A stretch of 64,000 nucleotides of DNA from Streptomyces sp. DH5 (GCF_020873915.1 NZ_JAHWGP010000004.1:62001-126000); one strand, 5' to 3'. Shown: positions 17,732 through 26,731, counted from the first letter of the stretch. Notes: generated by a model from the sequence alone, not told the origin. Numbers and translations are program-made.

Positions 17732-18412
17732 TCAGTCCTTCGTGGTGTCCCCCAGGCGGGCGAGGCTGCGGTCGTGGGGGCGGCTGAGGAGGAGCAGTGA
17801 GGCGGTGGCGCCGATCAGTGCGCAGAACATGTCCCACTGGGTGTCCCAGACGTCGCCCTGCGTCCCCAGGAACGCGTCGGCCGCCTGTCCTCCGATCACG
17901 GCCGCCAGTCACTCCAGCATCTCGAAGGTGGCACTGAAGGCGAGGCAGGCGCAGACCGCCAGCGGGGCGAGCCAGCGGCTGCCGCGCAGGGGCGAGGTCC
18001 GGACGAGGAGCTCCCGGACCAGGATCGCCGGGACGAAACCCTGCATGAGGTGCCCGAAGCGGTCGTAGGGGTTGCGCTCCAGTCCGAACCGGTCGCGCAC
18101 CCACTCACCGGCCGGGACCTCGGCGTACGTGTAGTGCCCGACGACGACGAGGACGACGGCGTGGGTGGCCAGCAGTCCGCAGAGCAGGCCGCTCATCGGG
18201 AACCGGCGGCGCAGCAGGACCGCCATCGGCAGGCCCACCATCACCCAGACCGTCTCCAGCACCCAGGTCGTCGGGTCCTTGGCGTCGAACGCCGACACCA
18301 CGAGCGCCACCGCGACGAGAACCGCGAGAACGGCGGGCAGCCGACGGCCGGCACGACCCGGGACGGGCAGGGTACCGGCCGGTGATCCGACGGGCGCGGG
18401 GAAGGACGGCAT
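17732..18412 (-). pseudogene. DUF2238 membrane protein gene with in-frame TGA
   Basis: ATG at 18412 after GAGGAG opens a membrane protein with several hydrophobic helices and the motif RNPYDRFGHLMQGFVPAIL of DUF2238 (YjdF-like). After 167 codons an in-frame TGA at 17909-17911 stops it in FEMLE*LAAVIGGQAADAFLG. The same frame continues for about 58 codons with the normal family ending (GTQGDVWDTQWDMFCALIGA) to a TGA at 17732. Family members usually have Trp at the interrupted position, so this looks like a TGG to TGA change. The truncated 167-residue product lacks the last conserved helices. Confidence 0.82.
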
Positions 18413-18565
18413 CAGTGGCTCCTCGGGCCCAAGGACCCCGACTGTCCGGCCGCCCGGGGTGTACGGCCATCCTCGACGCACCCTGACACCCGGGCATGAG
18501 TACGCCTCTCAACTGCCCTGCCAGAACACCTCGTTGGCGCCCCGAATCGGTCGGCCCGTGGACGT

Positions 18566-19915
18566 TCAGGCCCGCCAGGCCACCCGGTGTTCGGACAGGT
18601 GGGCGAGGACCGCGTGGTTGGCTTCCCAGCCGTCAGGGAACTTGACGAGGGTGCCGAGCTGGACGGGTTCCGTGGAGGGGTAGTCGTCCAGGAGGCCGGT
18701 GACTCCCTCGCGGCAGACGACGATGCAGGCGTGGCGGTGGCGGGAGGCCAGGACGCACAGGCGGCCGGTCTCCAGGTGGAAGGCGGTGGCGTCGGGGCGG
18801 CCGGAGAGGGGGTGGAGGACGACGGTGACCTCGTACTCGCGGCCCTGGAGGCGGTTTGCCGTGTCGACCGTCACGTTCGGTGCGCCGAGTTCCGCGAGTG
18901 CCGCGCGGATTGCCGCTGCCTGGTCGCGGTGGGCGGTGCCTACCGCGATGCGGTCCGCGGTGAGAGGGGTCGGGGTGGGGGAGCGTTCGGAGGTTGACGC
19001 TCCCTCGCGGTCCAGGAGGCGGCGGACGGTGAGGGCTACCGCCTGGACTGCTTCCGGGTCCGTGCGGGGGGTGTGGCGGGCCGGGAGTTGAAGGAGGCCC
19101 CAGCCGGATTGCGCTGCCTCGTCGATCACTTGGTCGGGGGGCGAGCCGTCCGACGGGACGCCGAAGGAGAGGGCGCGGTCGGTGTGTTGCGTGCCGCTGC
19201 GGAACGGGGTGTAGGGGTAGAAGGCGTCGGAGACCAGGGGGGCCGCGGACGCGGGGAGGCGCCAGGAGACCGGGAGACGGTGCTGGGGCAGGCCGGGGTT
19301 GTGGGCGAGGAGGGTGGTGACGGCGGAGCCGGAGGGGTCGTAGGAGAGGCCCGCCCACTGTTCGGCGCCGACGATGGAGAAGGGGTCCAACTGGCCCGGG
19401 TCGCCCACGAACAGGGCCCGTTCGAAGAGGCCGGCCACGGCGAGGAGCGCGTCCGAGCGCATCTGGTACGCCTCGTCGACGATCGCGTGCCGCCAGGGCT
19501 CCACGCCCTTGACGTGGGCCCACTTGGCGGCTGTGGAGATGACGACGGGGAGGCCGGTGAGGTCGGCGGCCTTTGAGGACTTGCGGACGTGGTCCAGGGA
19601 GTCGAGCGCCTTGTCGTACGGGTCGGTGTCGCTGCTGTGCAGGCGGCCCACGGGGAGGTCGGGGTTCTTCTCGGCGAGGCGCAGGACCAGGTCGTCGACC
19701 TGGGCGTTGGTCTGGGCCACCACCATCAGCGGGCGGCCCGCCTCCGCCAGCTCCAGCGCCGCGCGCACCACCAGCGTGGACTTGCCGGCGCCGGGCGGGG
19801 AGTCGACGACGACACCGCGGGCGGTGCCGTGCAGGGTGTCGTGGAGGATCGCGTCGGTGGCACGGGCGGCTTCGGCGCCCGGGTCGAACACGGCCGGGGA
19901 GACGGTGGCGGTCAC
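18566..19915 (-). CDS. SF1 helicase, Dna2/UPF1-like (AAA_11/AAA_12)
   Basis: A 449-residue ATP-dependent helicase. Walker A PPGAGKST is at about residues 40-47; Walker B AIVDEAYQ near 166; motif III VGDPGQLDPF near 193; motif V VDTANRLQGREYEV and motif VI VLASRHRHACIVV lie in the C-terminal half. This is the UPF1/Dna2/Nam7 group of SF1 helicases. It has no nuclease of its own. Its ATG overlaps the stop of the 533-residue gene (ATGA), and that gene overlaps a Cas4-like nuclease gene, so the three proteins probably act together on DNA ends or branched DNA. Confidence 0.85.
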   Translation of the reverse strand: MTATVSPAVFDPGAEAARATDAILHDTLHGTARGVVVDSPPGAGKSTLVVRAALELAEAGRPLMVVAQTNAQVDDLVLRLAEKNPDLPVGRLHSSDTDPYDKALDSLDHVRKSSKAADLTGLPVVISTAAKWAHVKGVEPWRHAIVDEAYQMRSDALLAVAGLFERALFVGDPGQLDPFSIVGAEQWAGLSYDPSGSAVTTLLAHNPGLPQHRLPVSWRLPASAAPLVSDAFYPYTPFRSGTQHTDRALSFGVPSDGSPPDQVIDEAAQSGWGLLQLPARHTPRTDPEAVQAVALTVRRLLDREGASTSERSPTPTPLTADRIAVGTAHRDQAAAIRAALAELGAPNVTVDTANRLQGREYEVTVVLHPLSGRPDATAFHLETGRLCVLASRHRHACIVVCREGVTGLLDDYPSTEPVQLGTLVKFPDGWEANHAVLAHLSEHRVAWRA

Positions 19916-21513
19916 AGGATGTCCTCCTCGGTCACCTGGTCGGCGGGCTCGGGCACGGGCTCCTCACCGGGCGGGCCGCCATGGGTCCACGGGGTCTCCT
20001 CCGGGTCGGGGAGCTTCGCGCCGCCGCGCGGTTCGTGCTCGAAGAGGGTGAAGCACAGCCGGTCGCCCTTCTCGGGGACCGAGCCCGCCTCCGGCTCCCT
20101 GCCCCGGCCCATCCTGTCCAGGACGCGCAGGACCAGCAGGTCGCCCTCGGGGCCGTCCTCGTACCCCGCGAACTCCACCGTCTGCGGCTTCCCGCCCAGG
20201 GAGCGGTAGGCGCGCGCCCGCTCGCCGAGGTGCGGGGTGTCGTCCGTGCGGACGGTGACCAGCGGGCGGGGGCTCGGACGCTTGCTCTCGCTGTACGCCA
20301 TCACCACGTCCACCACCTCGCCCGCGAACGCCTCACCGGACAGCCGCCGGGCCGCCATCACCAGCGGGTCGTCGAGCGCCTCCTGGGCCTCCAGGCGGGA
20401 CTGTTCGCGCTCGCGCGTGGCGAGCTTGTTGGCGGCGGTGACCGCGTCGTCGCGGCGCGGCTGGGGCGGTTCGCCGGACGCGACCCGGTCCCGGTGGCCG
20501 GTGAAGGACCAGCGGTCGCGGGTCCAGCGCTCCTCGACGCGCGCCCCCTCCGGAAGCTCCCGGAGCAGGTCCAGGCCCCGCCACACGGCGTCCCACGTGG
20601 GCCGGGTGCGGCTCTCCACCAGTGCGCGGATCTCCCGCTCGGCGGCGGTCAGGGCGCCCAGGCGGTCGTCGGCCTCCAGGCCGTCCTCGGCCGCCGCCAG
20701 CGCCGTGCGGGCACGGTCGTAGCGCTCGATCGCCGGGGCGAGGAGCTTGTTGTCGAACGCGGGGTCGGTCGCCGGGCCCGCCGGCGGGCAGAGCAACTGG
20801 CCGGCCGCGTCCCGCGCGAGCTCCGCCTCCTCGGCGGCCTCCGCGCCGGAGCGGCCCTCGGGCGGGGCGATCCAGGCGAGCAGCGCGCCCAGGTGCTGGT
20901 CCTCCAGCGTGGACTGGCCCGTCGCCCAGTGCCGGCTCAGGACGTCCGTCATGGCCAGCAGGAGGGAGGAGCCGGGGACGCGGGCGCGCTCCCCGAAGTG
21001 CGTCAGCCAGCGGCCGAGCAGGGGGACCCGGGGCGGCGCCGGGAACGGCGCCTCCGGGTCCTGCTCCGCCGTGCGCCGGAAGCGTGTCGAGCGGCCGAGC
21101 AGGCGTACGAGGTCGATGCCGGCCCGGCTCGGCACGATCAGCTGGGGCGCGTCCGCGCACAGCTCCACCTCGACCTTGACGCGCTTGCCGGTCTCCGGGT
21201 CGGTCTCGGACCGCTCGGCGGGCTCCACGGTGCCGGCGAAGTCGTCGACGTACGGCAGCACCACGTCGGCCAGCTCGGCCAGGAACGCGAACCGCAGGTC
21301 GCGGTCGCGCGGCTGCGGTACGGCCAGCAGGCGCGGGGCGTCCCGGTCGGTGCCCACCAGCGCGCCGAGCGGGGCGCCCGCCTCACCGGCGGTGATGAGC
21401 GGGACGAACACCAGGGGGCGCGTCGACAGGTGCCGGTGCCGGACGGTGGCGGCGGGCTGGGCGCGGCCGGTGCTGACGGCCTCGAGGCGGGCGAGGGTGG
21501 CGATCAGGGACAA
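19912..21513 (-). CDS. Protein of unknown function in nuclease-helicase operon
   Basis: A 533-residue acidic protein I do not recognise. The first 130 residues mix strands and helices (STRPLVFVPLITAGEAGAPL); residues about 150-400 are mostly helical, with charged coiled-coil-like stretches (AANKLATREREQSRLEAQEA); about 415-510 is predicted beta-rich (VEFAGYEDGPEGDLLVLRVL, GDRLCFTLFEHEP), reminiscent of the small beta-barrel that precedes the helicase core in Dna2/UPF1 enzymes; the tail is Pro/Glu-rich. TTG start with GAGGTGG upstream. It overlaps the nuclease gene by 10 nt and the helicase gene by 4 nt, so it is likely the third subunit of one complex. The beta-barrel idea is inference. Confidence 0.65.
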   Translation of the reverse strand: MSLIATLARLEAVSTGRAQPAATVRHRHLSTRPLVFVPLITAGEAGAPLGALVGTDRDAPRLLAVPQPRDRDLRFAFLAELADVVLPYVDDFAGTVEPAERSETDPETGKRVKVEVELCADAPQLIVPSRAGIDLVRLLGRSTRFRRTAEQDPEAPFPAPPRVPLLGRWLTHFGERARVPGSSLLLAMTDVLSRHWATGQSTLEDQHLGALLAWIAPPEGRSGAEAAEEAELARDAAGQLLCPPAGPATDPAFDNKLLAPAIERYDRARTALAAAEDGLEADDRLGALTAAEREIRALVESRTRPTWDAVWRGLDLLRELPEGARVEERWTRDRWSFTGHRDRVASGEPPQPRRDDAVTAANKLATREREQSRLEAQEALDDPLVMAARRLSGEAFAGEVVDVVMAYSESKRPSPRPLVTVRTDDTPHLGERARAYRSLGGKPQTVEFAGYEDGPEGDLLVLRVLDRMGRGREPEAGSVPEKGDRLCFTLFEHEPRGGAKLPDPEETPWTHGGPPGEEPVPEPADQVTEEDIL

Positions 21514-22703
21514 GGGGCCACCTCACGCCCGGCCGTCCCCAGTGCCTCCGCGCGCAGGGCCGCCGCCCTGCGCAGTGCCGCCACCGCCGGGTCGTCGGGG
21601 TCACCGGCCTCACCGCGGGCCGCCGCCAGGACGTCCTCGACCGTCGTCAGACCGCCCAGCTCCGCCCGCACCGGACGGCCCAGGGAGGTCACCGCGCCGT
21701 CCGCGCGGGAGCGGTCCCGGCAGTGGAAGGCCAGCTCGCACGCGGACAGGCACTCCGGCGCGTAGGCAGCCGGGACCGACTCCACGGCCCGCGTCAGCTC
21801 CTCGGCGGGCAGCTCCGGAGAGAAGCAGATGCCCTCGGGGAGCGCGTCGGCGATCTCCTCGATGCGGGTCAGCCGGGCCAGTTGGCGGGCGGTCACGGCG
21901 CGCTGCTTGCGCACGTCCACGGCGGACGCGGTCGGCAGGTTGGAGAAGTCCTTCGGACACACCAGGAGGACGCGGTGCCGTACGCGGGGGGCGGGGTCGA
22001 CGCGTGCGGCGACCTCTTCCAGGGCCAGCACGTACACCGCCGCCTGGCGGGCCGCCGCGCCGACCTTCGCCGGGTCCGCGGCGCCGTCCAGCATGGGGAA
22101 CGACTTGATCTCCACGACCGTCCAGCTGCCGTCCGGGTGCACCACGACCGCGTCCGGCTCCAGGAACGCGGGGGAGCCCGCGACGTCGAGCGCGAGCATC
22201 GGGTGGTCGAGCAGCGTCCACGCGCCGGGGGCCTCGGCGGCCTCGCGCAGCGCCAGCTCCGTGCGGGCCGTGCGCCCCCGGGGGCCCTGTGCGGTGAGGT
22301 CGGGCACGCGGGCGTCGGCGGGCGGCTCGGCCGCGCGGTCCAGCTTCTCGTGGGCGAGGCGCAGCAGCTCCGTACCGCCGTCGGCCTTGACCTTCGCCTC
22401 GAACGCGTTGCCCCGCACCAGCGCGAACTGCGACTGGCCGAAGGCCGAGGGTGAGCCCAGCGCGCCGGCCAGTGCCGCCTTGTTCACCCCGGCGCCGTCG
22501 AGGATCGCGCGCCGTCTGCAGCCCGGATTGGCGGCGAGGGCCGCCAGGGCGCGGGCGTCAAGCGCCCTGGCCGTCACCTCCGGGCCGCGCAGCTCAGCGA
22601 GCCGGTGCCGGAGCGCTCTCTCCCGCGTCCGAGGGGGAGGCACCCGGTTCGGTTCCTGGTCCGTACGGCGACTCGGGGTGCCGCTGCCGTGGAATTCGCT
22701 CAC
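21504..22703 (-). CDS. Cas4/RecB-like PD-(D/E)XK nuclease with predicted Fe-S cluster
   Basis: A 399-residue nuclease (GTG start at 22703). The catalytic PD-(D/E)XK core reads LEPDAVVV ... VVEIKS (Asp184, Glu198, Lys200), followed by the RecB/Cas4 QxxxY motif in RQAAVYVL. Four cysteines are placed as in Cas4/AddB/Dna2: one N-terminal Cys in NPGCRRRA and a C-x3-C-x5-C cluster in ECLSACELAFHCRD, which should hold a 4Fe-4S cluster. The start is uncertain: TTG 22733 and GTG 22727 are in frame, and the 5' end overlaps the PAP2 gene by at least 110 nt. Probably processes DNA ends with the helicase encoded downstream. Confidence 0.8.
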   Translation of the reverse strand: MSEFHGSGTPSRRTDQEPNRVPPPRTRERALRHRLAELRGPEVTARALDARALAALAANPGCRRRAILDGAGVNKAALAGALGSPSAFGQSQFALVRGNAFEAKVKADGGTELLRLAHEKLDRAAEPPADARVPDLTAQGPRGRTARTELALREAAEAPGAWTLLDHPMLALDVAGSPAFLEPDAVVVHPDGSWTVVEIKSFPMLDGAADPAKVGAAARQAAVYVLALEEVAARVDPAPRVRHRVLLVCPKDFSNLPTASAVDVRKQRAVTARQLARLTRIEEIADALPEGICFSPELPAEELTRAVESVPAAYAPECLSACELAFHCRDRSRADGAVTSLGRPVRAELGGLTTVEDVLAAARGEAGDPDDPAVAALRRAAALRAEALGTAGREVAPCP

Positions 22704-23544
22704 CCGCGGAAGTCTGGCATCCGGCACTGACAATCGGGGAACGCGGGGCGGACGGGACGAGTGCGGATTGGGGCAGGAACCGGGCCTTCGCCAGGTCGGC
22801 GTACCGCATCACGTGGGGGGCGAGCAGCAGGCCGGCGCCCATGACGGCGGCGCCCGCGACCGCGTCGAGGAAGTAGTGGTTCGCGGTGCCCATCACCACG
22901 ATCGTGGTGACCAGCGGATAGACGACGGCGGCCGTTTTCGTCAGGCGCGTCCCGCCGTACTTCCACAGGATCACGCCGCACCACAGCGCCCAGCCCACGT
23001 GCAGGCTCGGCATCGCCGCGTACTGGTTGGTCATCCCGCCCAGGCCCCGCGGGGCGCTCGCCTCGCCGCCCCACCAGCCGTACGAGCTGTAGTAGGCCAT
23101 CGTGTCCACGAAGCCGTGGCTCGCGTCGAGCAGCCGGGGCGGGCAGGTGGGCAGCAGGGTGAAGCCGATGAGGCCGATGAACGTCGACGTCATCAGCCAG
23201 GTGCGGGCCGCGCGGTAGCGCACCGCGTGCGACCGGAACAGCCAGACCAGGACCAGCGGGGTCACCAGGTAGTGGAGGGAGGCGTACCAGAAGTCGGCGG
23301 GTATGCCGATCCAGGGTTCCCGGGTGAAGAGACGGTTCAGCGGGTGCTCGGCGTTGAGGAACAGCGCCTGCTCGACGCGCAGGATCGCCAGGCCGTGGTC
23401 CACGGCGTCGGCGACGTCGCCCCGCACGACCAGCCGCCCCGCCGAGTAGCAGGCGTACACGAGGAGGATGAGCGGGAGCTCCGTCCACCAGCGCAGCCGG
23501 GTCGCCGGGACCACCTCGGTGCCCGGTGTCTCGGTGTGCGCCAT
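22594..23544 (-). CDS. PAP2-superfamily membrane phosphatase
   Basis: A 316-residue integral membrane protein with about six hydrophobic helices. PAP2-type motifs are PSLHVGWALW (phosphatase C2, PSxH) and ANHYFLDAVAG (C3, H-x3-D). The related inositolphosphotransferase/aureobasidin-resistance-like group has the same layout. The active site faces outward and probably acts on a lipid phosphate. ATG at 23544 with GGGGAG upstream. The C-terminal 50 residues are polar and overlap the next gene out of frame. Confidence 0.8.
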   Translation of the reverse strand: MAHTETPGTEVVPATRLRWWTELPLILLVYACYSAGRLVVRGDVADAVDHGLAILRVEQALFLNAEHPLNRLFTREPWIGIPADFWYASLHYLVTPLVLVWLFRSHAVRYRAARTWLMTSTFIGLIGFTLLPTCPPRLLDASHGFVDTMAYYSSYGWWGGEASAPRGLGGMTNQYAAMPSLHVGWALWCGVILWKYGGTRLTKTAAVVYPLVTTIVVMGTANHYFLDAVAGAAVMGAGLLLAPHVMRYADLAKARFLPQSALVPSAPRSPIVSAGCQTSAGERIPRQRHPESPYGPGTEPGASPSDAGESAPAPAR

Positions 23545-23737
23545 CCGATCGCTCCCCCTCGGTCCTGGTACGCCGCTCGTTCGGCGGCCAGTCACTCTAC
23601 GGTGTCCTCGCGTCCCCCCGTGAGACGCCCCCGGCCCTCATAGACGCGGAGATCTCCCGCCGGGTTGCCCCCGACCAGGGTGCGCGAAGATGGAGGGGTT
23701 CCGCTTGCGATTTCTGTGATTGTCAGGAAGGTCTCTC

Positions 23738-24334
23738 ATGGCACCGCGCATCCTGCTGGCCAGGCACGGACAGACCGAGTGGTCGCTGGCCGGCAGGCAC
23801 ACCGGCAGGACGGACGTTCCGCTTCTGGAGGAGGGGCGGCGGGGGGCCGGGCTGCTGGGGGAGCGGCTGCGGCGGGCGCCGTTCGCGGGACTTGCCGGTG
23901 TCGAGGTGCGGACCAGCCCGCTGGTGCGGGCGCGCGAGACGTGCGAGCTGGCCGGCTTCGGTGAGCGGGCGGAGAGCTGGGACACGCTCATGGAGTGGGA
24001 CTACGGCGCGTACGAGGGGATGACCCCGGCGGAGATACAGGCGTCCCGGCCGGGGTGGCTGATCTGGCGGGACGGGGTTCCCGGCGGGGAGAGCCTGGCC
24101 GATGTGACCGCCCGCGCGGACGAGGTGGTGGCGTGGGCACGGTCCGCCGACCGGGACGTGCTGGTGTTCGCGCACGGGCACATCCTGCGGTCCATCGGCG
24201 CGCGGTGGCTGGGGCTGCCGCTGGACTTCGCGGCGCGGGTGCGGCTGAACCCGACATCGCTGTCGGTGCTGGGGTGGGCGTACGGGGAGCCGGCGATCGA
24301 GTCGTGGAACGACGTGGGGCACCTGGTGGGCTGA
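23738..24334 (+). CDS. Histidine phosphatase family protein
   Basis: A 198-residue phosphoglycerate-mutase-like phosphatase. The phosphohistidine motif is [10 protein letters not shown] (about residues 8-14), the proton-donor region is [12 protein letters not shown], and the second histidine lies in VFAHGHILR. The family is broad (mutases, acid phosphatases, cobalamin-pathway phosphatases); the substrate cannot be read here. ATG at 23738 with AGGAAGG upstream. Divergent from the PAP2 gene. Confidence 0.85.
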   Translation: MAPRILLARHGQTEWSLAGRHTGRTDVPLLEEGRRGAGLLGERLRRAPFAGLAGVEVRTSPLVRARETCELAGFGERAESWDTLMEWDYGAYEGMTPAEIQASRPGWLIWRDGVPGGESLADVTARADEVVAWARSADRDVLVFAHGHILRSIGARWLGLPLDFAARVRLNPTSLSVLGWAYGEPAIESWNDVGHLVG

Positions 24335-24466
24335 CGCGGGGCCGGTTGTGCGGCCGGTGCCGTGCGGCGTGCGCCGGGCGGGTGCCGGGCCGGGGGTGTG
24401 GTGCAGCCCGGCGGTCACGGGGTGCCTCCCCGGAGGGGGTGTGCCCCCAGCGCCCACCCGTGCCGC

Positions 24467-24496
24467 CCTGGGAGTACCTCTTGGGTACCTCCCAGG
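24467..24496. terminator. Hairpin between convergent phosphatase and NsdA-like genes
   Basis: CCTGGGAGTACC pairs with GGTACCTCCCAGG (one bulged base) around a short loop. Outer arms GTGCCTCCC (24422-24430) and GGGAGGCAC (24512-24520) can extend it to a nested structure of about 100 nt. Confidence 0.65.
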
Positions 24497-24553
24497 TCCG
24501 TGAGGCACTGAGGGAGGCACGACCGCCCGCGGCGGGGCGGCGGGGGTGGGTGG

Positions 24554-26002
24554 TCAGACGGCTCGCGGCAGCGCCGCGTGGCGGTCGAGGAAGGCGGAGA
24601 CACCGGCCGCCCGGCGATGCGGGAGGAGCACCCGGGACGTCCCCGCCAGCATCGTCCGCACGCGCGAGGACTGCACCTCGGCCAGCAGGTCCAGCACCCG
24701 CATCCCCGCCGCCGCCGCCTCGTCCGGGAGGCCGCCGCGCGCCAGGTCGTCGGCCAGCTCCGCCGTGTACAGGGCGATGTTCCGGGTGAAGTGCGGGTCC
24801 TGGAGTTCCGCCGCCCGGCGCGCGTGCCGGGCCGCACGCGGCCAGTCGCCCAGCGTCGACCAGCACTGGGCCTCGAGGCCCTGCAGCTCCGCCTCCCCGT
24901 AGAAGCTCATCCACTCCGGGTCCGCCTCCGCGGAGCCGCGCTCGAAGTAGGCGCCCGCCCTGACCAGTGCCTGCTCGCACCCCGAGCGGTCGGCGAGCCC
25001 CGCCCAGCCGCCCGCCTCGCGCAGCGCCAGCAGCGACATCAGCCGGGGCGAGCCCAGCGACCGTGCCGCCCGCTGCGCCGCCTGCGCCGCCCGCACCGCC
25101 TCCCGGGGCCGGCCCGCGTCCCGCGCGAGGAACGCCGTGTTGCAGAAGGCGTGCGCCTCCAGCCCCGGATCGCCGGTCACCCGCGCGGTCGCCAGCGCCT
25201 CCGCGTAGTGCGAGCGGGCGTCGTCGAAGCGGCCCGAGTCGTGCGCCAGCCAGCCCACCGAGATGGCCAGTTCACCGGCGCCCGAGTACAGCCGGTCCGC
25301 CGTCCGCTGCCGGGTCACCCCCGCGTCCAGCAGCGCGTACGCGGCGCGCAGCGGCGCCACCGCGCGGCGGTAGAGCCCGTCCGCCCCGTGCCGGTCGTCC
25401 AGCAGCCGGATGTGGCGGACGGCCTCCTCCAGCGCGCCCGCGTCGCTCGCCCCCGCGCGGCGCACGGCGCGCTGCGCCGCCGAGACGTCGGAGGCGAACC
25501 CGTAGGGGCTCAGCGAGGCGGCGGCCACCGTGGCGCCACCGCCGGTCATGAATGCGCGACGCAGCACGTCGCTCTCCTCGTGGTCGTGCGGGTCGTACGT
25601 GTCGTACCGGTCCTGCGTCTCATACGGCTCGTACGCCCCGCTGTTCTCACCCGTGGCGTTCGCCGGTCTTCCGGTGCGGGCCGTCGGGACGTCCCCGGCG
25701 GCCCGGGCCCGGCGGCCGCGGACTGACGAGCGGGGCGCGAAGCCCAGGTCGGTCAGCGTGCAGCCGGGGAACATGTGCAGGAACACCCGCTCGTAGGCGT
25801 AGTTGGGGCAGCGGATCTCGCCCGCCTCGACCCTGTGCACGTACCGCGCGTCGCAGGCGACCCGCTCGCCGATCTCGCGGGCGGCCCGCCGCACCGCCGC
25901 GGCGAACTCGGCCGGCGAACGCGCACCGCGCAGTCGCCGGAAGACGAGGTTCGGCCGCGGCGGCCGAGCGGGTGTGGACGAGGGCACCGTTGACGACGCC
26001 AT
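24554..26002 (-). CDS. NsdA-like TPR regulator
   Basis: A 482-residue cytoplasmic regulator. The N-terminal helix-turn-helix-like region (about 15-80: RSPAEFAAAVRRAAREIGER, YVHRVEAGEIRCPNYAYERV) is the hallmark of the NsdA/NsdB family, which represses development and antibiotic production in S. coelicolor. A disordered linker rich in Tyr/Asp (YETQDRYDTYDPHDHEE) and a hydrophobic RRAFMTGGGATVAAASL segment follow, then helical TPR-like repeats to the end. ATG at 26002. Divergent, across 285 bp, from a small gene with a TTA codon, which also points to developmental control. Which processes it represses is unknown. Confidence 0.8.
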   Translation of the reverse strand: MASSTVPSSTPARPPRPNLVFRRLRGARSPAEFAAAVRRAAREIGERVACDARYVHRVEAGEIRCPNYAYERVFLHMFPGCTLTDLGFAPRSSVRGRRARAAGDVPTARTGRPANATGENSGAYEPYETQDRYDTYDPHDHEESDVLRRAFMTGGGATVAAASLSPYGFASDVSAAQRAVRRAGASDAGALEEAVRHIRLLDDRHGADGLYRRAVAPLRAAYALLDAGVTRQRTADRLYSGAGELAISVGWLAHDSGRFDDARSHYAEALATARVTGDPGLEAHAFCNTAFLARDAGRPREAVRAAQAAQRAARSLGSPRLMSLLALREAGGWAGLADRSGCEQALVRAGAYFERGSAEADPEWMSFYGEAELQGLEAQCWSTLGDWPRAARHARRAAELQDPHFTRNIALYTAELADDLARGGLPDEAAAAGMRVLDLLAEVQSSRVRTMLAGTSRVLLPHRRAAGVSAFLDRHAALPRAV

Positions 26003-26287
26003 GGCCGGGTCCTCTCTGCGAACCGTCGAACCATGCCGGAATCGGGCGAGTTGTCCGAGTGACGCCCTGTTTCCGGCGGGCTTGAACGTACCTGCTGTGA
26101 CGGAGCTGCCACGCACAGTTTGGCTACAAAACGGATATGTCCTCCGCGATCCGCCATGAACTGCCATCCTTTGCGGCGCACTTTCGCGGTACCTGTTGAC
26201 GTGCGGCTCGTTGGGCTCTGTGGACCGGGAGCCCCCCCGACTCCCGACCGCTTGTCCAAGCCAGGGATACGTGTGGTGGAGGCCGGG

Positions 26288-26731
26288 ATGATGACGACCA
26301 TCCGGAGTGACGACCCTTTAGAACCGCTGGAACCGCTGGAACCGCTGGAACCGCTCGAACCGCTGGAACCGCTGGAACCGTCGAGCGCGGGCTGCGACGT
26401 GGTCACGGTGCCGGCCCGGCAGGGCCTGGAGGCGGTCGACATCCTCCGGCGCGGAGCCGGCGACGCGATGGGCCCCGTGCTGCACGACGGCGGCGGCGCC
26501 ACCCTCGGCTTCCTGGTGCCGCCCGGCACGGCCGCCGCCTGGGACGTACCGGGCAGCGTCTGCACGGAGACCGAGGGCCGCGGACTGCGGCTGACCCCCG
26601 AGCCGCCGGTGGAGGGCTCGGACTGGCTGCTGCCGCCCGGCGACGCGGACCTGGCGACGGACCCCGCCGTGCTGCGCGCGGCGCTGGGCGAGGCGCAGCG
26701 GCTGATCGAGGCCGCCGACGGCTGCTCCTGA
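26288..26731 (+). CDS. Small protein with LEP repeats and a TTA codon
   Basis: A 147-residue protein. After MMTTIRSDDP come seven Leu-Glu-Pro repeats, then an acidic/hydrophobic domain of about 115 residues with conserved-looking blocks (VPARQGLEAVDILRR, GGGATLGFLVPPGTAA, SDWLLPPGDADL) of small Streptomyces proteins of unknown function. Codon 11 is TTA (26318-26320), so translation should depend on the bldA tRNA and occur late in growth. GGAGG is 5 nt before the ATG at 26288 and 8 nt before one at 26291; either may be used. Confidence 0.72.
   Translation: MMTTIRSDDPLEPLEPLEPLEPLEPLEPLEPSSAGCDVVTVPARQGLEAVDILRRGAGDAMGPVLHDGGGATLGFLVPPGTAAAWDVPGSVCTETEGRGLRLTPEPPVEGSDWLLPPGDADLATDPAVLRAALGEAQRLIEAADGCS
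26318..26380 (+). repeat. Seven 9-bp tandem repeats (Leu-Glu-Pro)
   Basis: Seven in-frame 9-bp units, mainly ctggaaccg; the first begins with TTA and the fifth with CTC. Copy-number changes would keep the frame. Confidence 0.92.

Noticed and set aside
17909-17911. TGA in the DUF2238 gene read as selenocysteine
   Set aside because: No hairpin-like SECIS is evident and relatives carry Trp here; a nonsense mutation is simpler.
16861-18104. Long minus-strand frame joining the toxin gene to upstream sequence
   Set aside because: The upstream portion runs antisense or out of frame through the DUF2238 gene; homology starts at GTG 17669.
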